Below, one piece after another: positions 1-5,666 of a DNA stretch of 8,613 nucleotides. The stretch covers positions 1 through 8,613 of the forward strand of contig JAEXFF010000248.1 of NCBI GenBank assembly GCA_023400335.1. Direction: 5' to 3'. Position numbers and translations under genes: made by a program. This stretch comes from Bacteroidota bacterium. Its GTDB lineage: Bacteria; Bacteroidota; Bacteroidia; Bacteroidales; Marinifilaceae. How positions within the stretch are numbered: the first letter of the stretch is position 1; every line of letters starts with the position of its first letter. The notes beneath the pieces were generated by a model. The model was not told the DNA's origin and ran no database searches. It saw only the letters and a program-made list of their open reading frames with translations.

Positions 1-1026
1 TACCAGTACTGAACGGTTACGGTCTCCCCAACAAATATTGGTCGGAGCTTCCTGATGGGGAACCAAACGGAAATAAGAAGTCGGATTCGTGTTGCCAAAA
101 GCTGTCAGAGAAGAAGCAATATTCAGAATTCCGGCAATGGCTTTTAGGGCGTTGTCGGTTAGTTTACCGTTTTCAATATACATATTCTTGCCATCCTTCA
201 TCAGACGGGTATGGATATGCAATCCGCTTCCCGCTTTACCTGCTGTGATCTTAGGAGCAAAAGTCAAATTGATACCGTATTGAAGTGCTAAAGTACGCAT
301 AATCCATTTGGCAATCACCAATTGATCGGCAGCTTCTTCGATATCTACCGGTAAAAATTCGATTTCATTTTGTTCGTATTGGATGTTACCGAGGGTAAAA
401 TTACCTACTTCCGAGTGACCGTATTTGATTTTTCCACCCGTTTGAGCAATGGCCCGCATACATTCGCAGCGAAAATCTGCCCATTTACAAAAAGGAGTGG
501 ATTCATGGTATCCTCTTTGGTCGGCTGTTTCAAACAATTCTTCCTTTTCGCTGATCACATAATACTCCAATTCTCCCATGGCCTGAAATTCCATGCCCGT
601 CACTTTTTTAAACTCTTCGTGAGCTTTCCGGAGAGTGTATTCCGGAGCACTTTCCAACGGTTTCCCGTCTTTTGTATAATAGCTGCATAAAATATCCAAT
701 GCCGGGATTTCACTGAACGGATTCAGAAAAGCTGTACGATAACGAGGGATAACATATAAATCGCTGGATCCCGCTTCTATATAAGGGAATAGACTGGATC
801 CGTCTACACGCTCTCCGTAGGTTAAGATGCTGTCCAAATGTTCCAGACTGCTAATAATAAAATTTAAAGTTTTTAATCTGCCGTCGGCTCCTACATATCG
901 AAAATTGATCATTTCAATCTGATTTTCGGTGACGTATTTTATAATATCAGCCTTCGTAAATTCTTTTTGTTCTTTTTGTAAAAACTGAACTAAAGGATTA
1001 GGATTCAATGTAAAATTCTTCTCCAT
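1..1026 (-). CDS. glnA: Glutamine synthetase, N-terminal 342 residues (cut by left edge)
   Basis: Catalyses ATP-dependent formation of glutamine from glutamate and ammonia in the cytoplasm. The reading frame is open from the ATG at 1026-1024 to the window edge and the C-terminal part is missing. Visible motifs in order: VDGSS (74-78, the beta-grasp signature), GELEYYV (151-157, metal ligands E152 and E154), HSEVGN (204-209) followed by QNEIEF (219-224), AGSGLHIH (265-272, ATP/metal-site His270), SYFRLVPHQEAP (317-328, glutamate-binding loop) and RNRS (336-339). The overall layout is that of type I-like enzymes of about 450-500 residues, and the sequence resembles a glutamine synthetase variant I recall from Bacteroides. 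It has a longer linker between the two metal-site glutamates E206 and E221 (15 residues apart, against 8 in E. coli). The adenylylation-site region lies outside the window, so that control cannot be judged. It is divergent from the arginine operon. The assignment is firm; the exact class is less so. Confidence 0.95.
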   Translation of the reverse strand, partial: MEKNFTLNPNPLVQFLQKEQKEFTKADIIKYVTENQIEMINFRYVGADGRLKTLNFIISSLEHLDSILTYGERVDGSSLFPYIEAGSSDLYVIPRYRTAFLNPFSEIPALDILCSYYTKDGKPLESAPEYTLRKAHEEFKKVTGMEFQAMGELEYYVISEKEELFETADQRGYHESTPFCKWADFRCECMRAIAQTGGKIKYGHSEVGNFTLGNIQYEQNEIEFLPVDIEEAADQLVIAKWIMRTLALQYGINLTFAPKITAGKAGSGLHIHTRLMKDGKNMYIENGKLTDNALKAIAGILNIASSLTAFGNTNPTSYFRLVPHQEAPTNICWGDRNRSVLV

Positions 1027-1053
1027 GATCTTTGTTGTTAACGTTTGCGAAAA

Positions 1054-1083
1054 CAAAACTAGAAAAAATATCCCGAATTAAAA
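1054..1083 (-). promoter_or_regulatory. Possible glnA promoter (Bacteroidetes type)
   Basis: On the minus strand TAGTTTTG (1061-1054) fits the Bacteroidetes -7 consensus TAnnTTTG. Upstream of it, after 18 nt, lies a weak TTTT in place of the -33 TTTG. It sits 27 bp before the glnA ATG, which would give a leader of roughly 20 nt. The match is short and the region is AT-rich, so this is tentative. Confidence 0.35.
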
Positions 1084-1228
1084 ATTTTTCTAATATATTC
1101 TTACAAAATGCTCCTATTTACTGTCAATTCGTAATAAAAATGAATTTATTTAATGACGATCTGAAATAATTTTAACTCTACAAAACAGAATTGGAAATAC
1201 TGTACTGTAGTCTTCCCTTTTTAGAATC

Positions 1229-1261
1229 TTTATAAATATTGAATATTTATGCATACGTTTG
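1229..1261 (+). promoter_or_regulatory. Putative upstream promoter P1 of the arginine operon
   Basis: TAcgTTTG (1254-1261) matches the Bacteroidetes -7 element TAnnTTTG exactly. A near-match TTTA (1229-1232) lies 21 nt upstream in place of the -33 TTTG. The spacing is identical to that of the second promoter 101 bp downstream, which supports both. A start near 1267-1270 would give a leader of about 165 nt. A perfect 19-nt odd palindrome (1232-1250) fills the spacer. Confidence 0.5.
1238..1255 (+). promoter_or_regulatory. ARG-box-like operator A
   Basis: Reads ATTGAATATTTATGCATA. Against the classical ArgR half-sites TGAATwwwwATTCA, the core 1240-1253 matches 9 of 10 fixed positions (the T of ATTCA is replaced by G). 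It shares the 12-bp core AATATTTATGCA with the two sites at 1318-1356 and ends inside the -7 element of P1, where a bound repressor would block polymerase. No argR gene is in the window, so the regulator is inferred from the site and the downstream genes. Confidence 0.6.
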
Positions 1262-1317
1262 CTCCCTCTGTAAATCCTCTATTTTAGCTTAGAAAAAACT
1301 GCTGATAAAAGAATAAA

Positions 1318-1356
1318 ATTGCATAAATATTTGTTTTAAATAAATATTTATGCATA
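1318..1356 (+). promoter_or_regulatory. Tandem ARG-box-like operators B and C
   Basis: Box B is on the minus strand (1335-1318, AACAAATATTTATGCAAT) and box C on the plus strand (1339-1356, AATAAATATTTATGCATA). Both contain the 12-bp core AATATTTATGCA also found in box A. Together they make a 13-bp perfect inverted repeat (1320-1332 / 1342-1354). The 18-bp boxes are 3 bp apart, a 21-bp centre-to-centre spacing, which is the known arrangement of paired ARG boxes bound by an ArgR hexamer in E. coli. Box B covers the -33 TTTG and box C runs into the -7 element of P2, a layout expected for repression by ArgR plus arginine. Confidence 0.65.
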
Positions 1357-1362
1357 TATTTG
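1330..1362 (+). promoter_or_regulatory. Putative main promoter P2 of the arginine operon
   Basis: TTTG (1330-1333), a 21-nt spacer and TAtaTTTG (1355-1362) match both Bacteroidetes sigma-factor elements exactly. Transcription would start near 1367-1370, leaving a leader of about 65 nt before the first gene. The promoter is embedded in the tandem ARG-box-like repeat, so its activity probably follows arginine supply. Confidence 0.65.
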
Positions 1363-1424
1363 CATCGGAATCCAATAGGGGGGAGGAGAGAGGACAAACT
1401 ATAAATCTTAAACGCATTTAAATT

Positions 1425-1432
1425 AGAAGGAG
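1425..1432 (+). promoter_or_regulatory. Shine-Dalgarno-like AGAAGGAG touching the start codon
   Basis: A strong SD-like octamer directly abuts the ATG at 1433 with no spacer, too close for normal SD pairing. The next in-frame candidates, GTG at 1445 and ATG at 1448, lie 12 and 15 nt away. Homologues as I recall them begin at the first ATG. Bacteroidetes ribosomes rely little on SD pairing, so the ATG at 1433 is kept. Confidence 0.4.
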
Positions 1433-2047
1433 ATGAAAATAGATGTGATGGTTGCTTCTGAGAAGCATTTGAAATATGTTACAACTATTAATGATACCAT
1501 AGATGAAGCAGCTAAGGCTCGTGGAACGGGTATAGCCCGGAGAACGGATGAATATATAACCGGTAAGATCAAACAGGGGAAAGCCATTATAGCTTTAAAC
1601 CGGGAGGAATTTGTAGGTTTTTGTTATATCGAATCCTGGGGTCATGAAAAATTCGTTGCCAATTCGGGCTTGATTGTAAAACCTTCCTATAGGGGAATGG
1701 GAGTAGCGAAAAAAATTAAACGGGCTGCTTTTGAGTTGTCCCGTAAAAAATTTCCGCAGGCCAAATTATTTGGATTAACTACAGGGGAACAGGTGATGCG
1801 GATCAATACCGAATTGGGATATGTACCGGTTACTTTTGCTAAACTAACCGATGACGAACAGTTTTGGGCCGGTTGTAAATCCTGTGTGAATTACGATATT
1901 CTTCAGCGTACGAATATGACGAAATGTTTGTGTACAGGTATGGTATATGATCCGGAAGCTATTGCCAGGCGTGAGGCAGAATTAAAGAAAATGGGGCGGA
2001 AACGTTCGGGAATTATCCGTTTATTGAAAAAGTTTGCCTGTTTTTAA
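1433..2047 (+). CDS. GNAT-family N-acyltransferase, candidate N-acylglutamate synthase
   Basis: A 204-residue cytoplasmic protein. The GNAT core is recognisable from NSGLIVKPSYRGMGVAKKIK (77-96), where RGMGVA (87-92) is the acyl-CoA pyrophosphate-binding loop, and from the following helix and GLTTG...LGYVPV strand (114-133). It is unrelated in layout to E. coli ArgA, which carries an amino-acid-kinase domain. The C-terminal part holds four cysteines in a CxxC...CxC pattern (C148, C151, C165, C167) that could bind a metal, and ends in a basic tail (186-202). As first gene of an arginine cluster that lacks argA and argJ, it is the natural candidate for making N-acetyl- or N-succinylglutamate. 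Similar proteins adjoin arginine genes in Bacteroides, and I recall genetic evidence there for a role in arginine synthesis. The fold is clear; the substrate is inferred. Confidence 0.85.
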   Translation: MKIDVMVASEKHLKYVTTINDTIDEAAKARGTGIARRTDEYITGKIKQGKAIIALNREEFVGFCYIESWGHEKFVANSGLIVKPSYRGMGVAKKIKRAAFELSRKKFPQAKLFGLTTGEQVMRINTELGYVPVTFAKLTDDEQFWAGCKSCVNYDILQRTNMTKCLCTGMVYDPEAIARREAELKKMGRKRSGIIRLLKKFACF

Positions 2048-2068
2048 ATCGCGAAGGGGACAGGCGAA
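2033..2068 (+). terminator. Hairpin across the acyltransferase stop codon (possible attenuator or processing site)
   Basis: TTTGCCTGT (2033-2041) pairs with ACAGGCGAA (2060-2068) as a 9-bp stem with one G-U pair and an 18-nt loop that includes the TAA stop (2045-2047). Only a short T-run (2071-2074) follows, so this is a poor intrinsic terminator. Partial termination, RNA processing or 3'-end protection are all possible, as is chance. Confidence 0.35.
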
Positions 2069-2256
2069 GTTTTAAAAGGGGTATTTTCCGGTTAATCGTG
2101 TGGTTTTGCGGAAGAAAACAAGGCAGTATGGTTTTTCTAAAAAACTTTCGGTTCAGACAGAGGGTTCCTGAGAGGGATACTGATAGTTGGTTTCATACCG
2201 AAAATAACCACTGAAAACAGGATTTTAAAACATAAATCATATTTATAACTTTTGTA
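2048..2256 (+). other. Long intra-operon gap between the acyltransferase and argG
   Basis: These 209 nt are the longest gap in the gene cluster. I find no ORF and no exact TTTG/TAnnTTTG promoter. It holds the right arm of the hairpin at 2033-2068, a small AT stem (GTTTTT/AAAAAC, 2131-2145) and a short palindrome ATAAATcatATTTAT (2232-2246) just before argG. A separate promoter or a processed leader for argG is possible but not shown. Confidence 0.6.
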
Positions 2257-3456
2257 ATGAAGATAAAAATGGAAAAAGTCGTTTTAGCATATAGCGGAGG
2301 ATTGGATACTTCCTATTGTGTAAAATATCTGAGTGAGGAGCTTGGATTGGAAGTATATACAGCTTTGGCCAATACAGGGGGATTCACTCCGGAAGAATTA
2401 AAGGCGGTAGAAGAAAAAGCCTATGCTCTGGGGGCTAAAAAGCATGTAAATCTGGACGTGACAACCGATTACTATGAGAAGTGTATTAAATATATGGTTT
2501 TCGGAAATGTATTGCGTAATCACACTTATCCGGTCTCTGTAAGTTCCGAACGTACCTTCCAGGCGCTGGCTATCGTGGAATATGCAAACGAAATCGGCGC
2601 CCAGTATATCGCTCATGGCAGTACCGGAGCCGGAAATGATCAGGTTCGTTTTGATCTTTGTTTTACTGTTTTCGCTCCGGATAAAAAGATTATTACCCCT
2701 ACCCGGGATCTGAAGTTATCCCGGGAAGAAGAAATTGCCTATCTGAAGGCGCATGGTGTAAATTACGATTGGAAAAAAATGGAATACTCCATTAACAAAG
2801 GGGTATGGGGTACTTCTGTCGGGGGGAAAGAGACTTTACGGGCCGATACAAATTTGCCTGAAGAAGCTTATCCTTCGCAATTGCAGAAAACGGGTAAAGA
2901 AATACTGGAGATTGAATTTGAAAAGGGGGAAATCGTTGCCGTCAATGGCTGCCCGGTAGAGAAAATTAAAGCGATCAACACAATTGAGGGAATTGCAAGC
3001 CCCTGGGCAATCGGCCGGGATACGCATGTAGGGGATACGATTGTCGGAATTAAGGGACGTGTGGGATTTGAAGCTGCCGCTCCGCTTTTGATTATTAAGG
3101 CGCATGAATTACTGGAGAAACATACCTTGACAAAGTGGCAGCAATACTGGAAAGAACAATTGGGAAATTGGTATGGCATGTTTTTACATGAAGCCATGTA
3201 TGCAGAACCGGTTATGCGGGACATTGAGAAATTTCTGGAAAATAGTCAGCGGAATGTCAGTGGAAAAGTCAGCATACAGCTGCGGCCTTATCATTTTGAC
3301 TTGATCGGAATCGAGTCCGCTCACGATCTGATGAATTCCGGTTTTGCAGAATATGGGGAAATGAATAATGCCTGGACTGCTGAGGACGTAAAAGGGTTTA
3401 CGAAAATGATCGCTATGCCGTTGAAGATTTATAATGCGGTGAATCACGATTTGTAA
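2257..3456 (+). CDS. argG: Argininosuccinate synthase
   Basis: Joins citrulline and aspartate using ATP (to AMP and pyrophosphate) to give argininosuccinate, the penultimate arginine step. The N-terminal PP-loop SGGLDTS is at 13-19, YPVSVSSERT at 91-100, HGSTGAGNDQVRFD at 120-133 and the synthase domain continues through NTIEGIASPW (241-250), GIKGRVGFEAAAP (264-276) and SIQLRPYHFDLIGIES (339-354). The 399-residue length is normal. In the second family signature (GxTxKGNDxxRF) the lysine is replaced by Ala125, which I recall as usual in Bacteroidetes ArgG. The start is uncertain: ATG 2257 (used here) and ATG 2269 (residue 5) both lack a clear SD, and starting at Met5 would give MEKVVLAYSGG, closer to typical family N-termini. 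It ends 16 nt before argC. Function is certain. Confidence 0.97.
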   Translation: MKIKMEKVVLAYSGGLDTSYCVKYLSEELGLEVYTALANTGGFTPEELKAVEEKAYALGAKKHVNLDVTTDYYEKCIKYMVFGNVLRNHTYPVSVSSERTFQALAIVEYANEIGAQYIAHGSTGAGNDQVRFDLCFTVFAPDKKIITPTRDLKLSREEEIAYLKAHGVNYDWKKMEYSINKGVWGTSVGGKETLRADTNLPEEAYPSQLQKTGKEILEIEFEKGEIVAVNGCPVEKIKAINTIEGIASPWAIGRDTHVGDTIVGIKGRVGFEAAAPLLIIKAHELLEKHTLTKWQQYWKEQLGNWYGMFLHEAMYAEPVMRDIEKFLENSQRNVSGKVSIQLRPYHFDLIGIESAHDLMNSGFAEYGEMNNAWTAEDVKGFTKMIAMPLKIYNAVNHDL

Positions 3457-3461
3457 GAAAT

Positions 3462-3466
3462 AAGGA
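3462..3466 (+). promoter_or_regulatory. Ribosome binding site of argC
   Basis: AAGGA lies 6 nt before the ATG at 3473, one of the few well-placed SD-like sites here. It favours this start over the internal ATG at 3494 (residue 8), although most relatives begin near MIRIGIAGG. Confidence 0.4.
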
Positions 3467-3472
3467 CTATTT

Positions 3473-4456
3473 ATGGGAGACAATAGTAAGAGCATGATTA
3501 GGATAGGGATTGCCGGCGGAGCCGGTTATACAGCCGGAGAATTGATCCGGGTGCTGGTGAATCATCCGCAGGCAGAAATAAAATATATTCAAAGTGAGTC
3601 GCATGCCGGGGAACCGGTTTCGAAAGTTCATCAGGATTTGTTGTATCTTCCCCTGACATTTTCTGAAATAGATTTTTCAGACATAGATGTTTTGTTTATG
3701 TGTATGGGGCACGGTGTATCTCTTGAATTCCTGGAAAAATATTCTGTACCTCCCCGGGTAAAGATCATCGATCTGGGAAATGATTTCCGTCTGGCTGCAC
3801 AAGCCAATGGGTTTGTATACGGTTTACCGGAGTTAGCCCGGGAAGTAATCATTAAAAGCCAGTATATTGCAAATCCGGGATGTTTTGCTACTGCCATAGA
3901 ATTGGGATTATTGCCTTTAGCGGTTGCGAACGGTTTACCCGATGACATTACCGTCTTCGGCATTACAGGTTCTACGGGTGCCGGACAAAAGCCTGCGATT
4001 GATACGCATTTCAGTAACCGTTGTAATAATTTGTCGAATTATAAAGTTTTTACTCATCAGCATTTGGCTGAAATCAAAGAAACCTTACAGAGAGCCGGGG
4101 CTAAAAATCTTTACGATCTGGCTTTTGTGCCGGTAAGAGGATGCCATACCCGCGGGATTCTGATTAATACGGTACTCCGGTGCAATTATTCGAAAACTGA
4201 ACTGACGGATATGTATAGAAAATACTATCAGGCTCATCCGTTTGTATGTATAAGTGATGATCCTCTTTATCTGAAACAGGTGGTGAATACGAATTATTGT
4301 TTTATTCAGATCGCTCAGCAGGAGGGAAAAATACTGATTACTTCGGTAATTGATAATCTGTTGAAAGGAGCTTCCGGTCAGGCTGTGCAGAACATGAACC
4401 TGATGTCCGGTTTACCGGAAACGGCAGGACTTCAGTTAAAGGCGAATTATTTTTAA
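3473..4456 (+). CDS. argC: N-acyl-gamma-glutamyl-phosphate reductase
   Basis: NADPH-dependent reduction of N-acylglutamyl phosphate to N-acylglutamate semialdehyde, the third arginine step. GIAGGAGYTAGEL (12-24) is the nucleotide-binding glycine-rich loop. The catalytic cysteine is Cys137 in ANPGCFAT (133-140). GSTGAGQKP (166-174), THQHLAEI (194-201, with the likely catalytic-site histidine), FVPVRGCHTRGI (218-229) and DNLLKGASGQAVQNMN (294-309) complete the family pattern. The 327-residue length suits the short ArgC type. The first seven residues (MGDNSKS) precede the usual start, so translation may begin at Met8 (3494). The substrate may be N-succinyl rather than N-acetyl, as in Bacteroides; the sequence does not settle this. 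It sits in the operon after argG with a 16-nt gap and is followed by argD after 57 nt. Confidence 0.96.
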   Translation: MGDNSKSMIRIGIAGGAGYTAGELIRVLVNHPQAEIKYIQSESHAGEPVSKVHQDLLYLPLTFSEIDFSDIDVLFMCMGHGVSLEFLEKYSVPPRVKIIDLGNDFRLAAQANGFVYGLPELAREVIIKSQYIANPGCFATAIELGLLPLAVANGLPDDITVFGITGSTGAGQKPAIDTHFSNRCNNLSNYKVFTHQHLAEIKETLQRAGAKNLYDLAFVPVRGCHTRGILINTVLRCNYSKTELTDMYRKYYQAHPFVCISDDPLYLKQVVNTNYCFIQIAQQEGKILITSVIDNLLKGASGQAVQNMNLMSGLPETAGLQLKANYF

Positions 4457-4471
4457 AGTAATTACAGACTT

Positions 4472-4477
4472 GGAGGA
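4472..4477 (+). promoter_or_regulatory. Orphan Shine-Dalgarno motif GGAGGA upstream of argD
   Basis: A perfect SD hexamer stands 36 nt before the argD ATG (4514), too far to serve it directly. No ATG, GTG or TTG lies at normal spacing behind it. An in-frame ATT (4487) at 9 nt would add nine residues to ArgD, but family members start at the ATG used here. It is probably without translational function. Confidence 0.3.
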
Positions 4478-4513
4478 CCATAAAGTATTTCCAGGCCGTT
4501 TAAATTTTCAGTT

Positions 4514-5641
4514 ATGGGATTATTTGAAGTTTATGATTTGCTTGATATAGAACCGGTAGAGGCTAAGGGAGCTTATCTATGGGATAAGGAGGGAGAAAAA
4601 TATCTTGATTTTTATGGAGGGCATGCAGTAATATCCATTGGGCATAGTCATCCTGTTTATGTAGAAAAATTAACCCGGCAATTAAGTAAGCTGGGGTTTT
4701 ACTCGAATGCTGTAATAAATCCTTTACAGGAAGAATTGGCTGAGAAATTATGCCGTCTTGCCGGTTGTGAGGATTATCAGCTTTTTCTTTGTAATAGCGG
4801 GGCTGAGGCCAATGAGAATGCATTAAAACTGGCTTCTTTTGCAAGCGGAAGGGATAAAATACTGGCTTTTAAGGGTGCTTTCCACGGCAGGACCAGTGCA
4901 GCTGTTGCCATAACCGATAATCCCACTATTCAGGCTCCGATGAATCAGCATCACAGAGTAACATTTATTCCCTTAAATGATATCCAGGCTTTGGAAAAGG
5001 AACTGTCTAGCGGACAGTACGCTGCGGTAATTGTAGAGGGAATACAAGGTGTGGGTGGAATTCGTCTGGCTGAAGATGAATTTTTACGCCGGATGCAGGA
5101 ATGCTGTCAGGCAAGCGGGACATTTATGATTGTAGATGAGATCCAGTGCGGCTATGCCAGAAGCGGGAAGTTTTTCTCGCATCAATATGCAGGGGTTAAA
5201 CCGGATATTATTACGATGGCTAAGGGAATGGGAAATGGTTTTCCCGTAGCCGGGCTATTGATTGCCGGAAAAATACAGGCCAGAAAAGGAATGCTAGGGA
5301 CTACCTTCGGTGGCAGTCATCTGGCTTGTGCTGCAGCATTGGCGGTATTGGAAGTGATCGGGAAGGAATATGTTGTCAACAATGCTGCCGGTATAGGAAA
5401 ATACCTCATGCATGAAGTGGGGAAAATAAAAGGAGTGAAGGAAGTGAGGGGAAGGGGACTGATGATCGGGGTGGATACGGAGAACCCGCAAAAAGAGATA
5501 CGGGCCAGACTGTTAAAAGACCATCATATTCTGACCGGGTACAGTGGGACAAATACACTTCGTTTATTACCGGCACTGACAATTACCCGGAAAGAAGCCG
5601 ATGAATTTTTGAAGGCTTTCCGGATAGTAATGGAGTCTTAA
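4514..5641 (+). CDS. argD: N-acylornithine aminotransferase (class III, PLP)
   Basis: Transfers an amino group from glutamate to N-acylglutamate semialdehyde, giving N-acylornithine. Class III aminotransferase motifs: NSGAEANE (94-101, PLP phosphate loop), FHGRT (123-127), IVDEIQCGYARSGKFF (206-221, Asp208 binding the pyridine nitrogen), MAKGMGNGFPV (235-245, Lys237 the PLP lysine), TTFGGSHLACAAA (263-275) and RLLPALTI (350-357, substrate carboxylate arginine). At 375 residues it is slightly shorter than E. coli ArgD, as in relatives I recall from Bacteroides. The start at ATG 4514 gives MGLFEVYDLL, matching the normal family N-terminus. There is no proper SD, only a distant GGAGGA. It lies between argC and argB (25-nt gap). 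In Bacteroides the acyl group is thought to be succinyl; activity on other ornithine-like substrates cannot be excluded. Confidence 0.96.
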   Translation: MGLFEVYDLLDIEPVEAKGAYLWDKEGEKYLDFYGGHAVISIGHSHPVYVEKLTRQLSKLGFYSNAVINPLQEELAEKLCRLAGCEDYQLFLCNSGAEANENALKLASFASGRDKILAFKGAFHGRTSAAVAITDNPTIQAPMNQHHRVTFIPLNDIQALEKELSSGQYAAVIVEGIQGVGGIRLAEDEFLRRMQECCQASGTFMIVDEIQCGYARSGKFFSHQYAGVKPDIITMAKGMGNGFPVAGLLIAGKIQARKGMLGTTFGGSHLACAAALAVLEVIGKEYVVNNAAGIGKYLMHEVGKIKGVKEVRGRGLMIGVDTENPQKEIRARLLKDHHILTGYSGTNTLRLLPALTITRKEADEFLKAFRIVMES

Positions 5642-5666
5642 AAATATAGTTTCAAAAGATTAGGGT

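Larger units (their letters stand above)
1027..1432. other. Divergent intergenic region, glnA / arginine operon
   Basis: These 406 bp are AT-rich and show no convincing ORF on either strand. The left part (1027-1085) would hold the glnA promoter and 1229-1362 the arginine operon promoters with their palindromes. The stretch 1363-1432 is the probable leader of the arginine mRNA. In 1086-1228 I see nothing recognisable beyond AT-rich sequence. Confidence 0.8.

Noticed and set aside
89..690. Two plus-strand open frames (89-283, 370-690)
   Set aside because: They lie antisense to the glutamine synthetase, which carries all family motifs on the minus strand. Neither resembles a known protein or has a credible start context.
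2131..2145. GTTTTT/AAAAAC stem as a terminator or attenuator
   Set aside because: It is a six-base-pair, almost pure A-T stem with a 3-nt loop and no U-tract, expected by chance in AT-rich DNA.
2161..2190. TPP-riboswitch look-alike (CTGAGA at 2168-2173 followed by ACTGATAG)
   Set aside because: The conserved 5' GGGG segment and the second-half motif (ACCTGATCTGG...) are missing, and the downstream gene is argG rather than a thiamine gene.
2246..2254. Promoter element TAACTTTTG directly before argG
   Set aside because: The spacing is TAnnnTTTG, there is no TTTG at -33, and transcription would start inside the argG start region.
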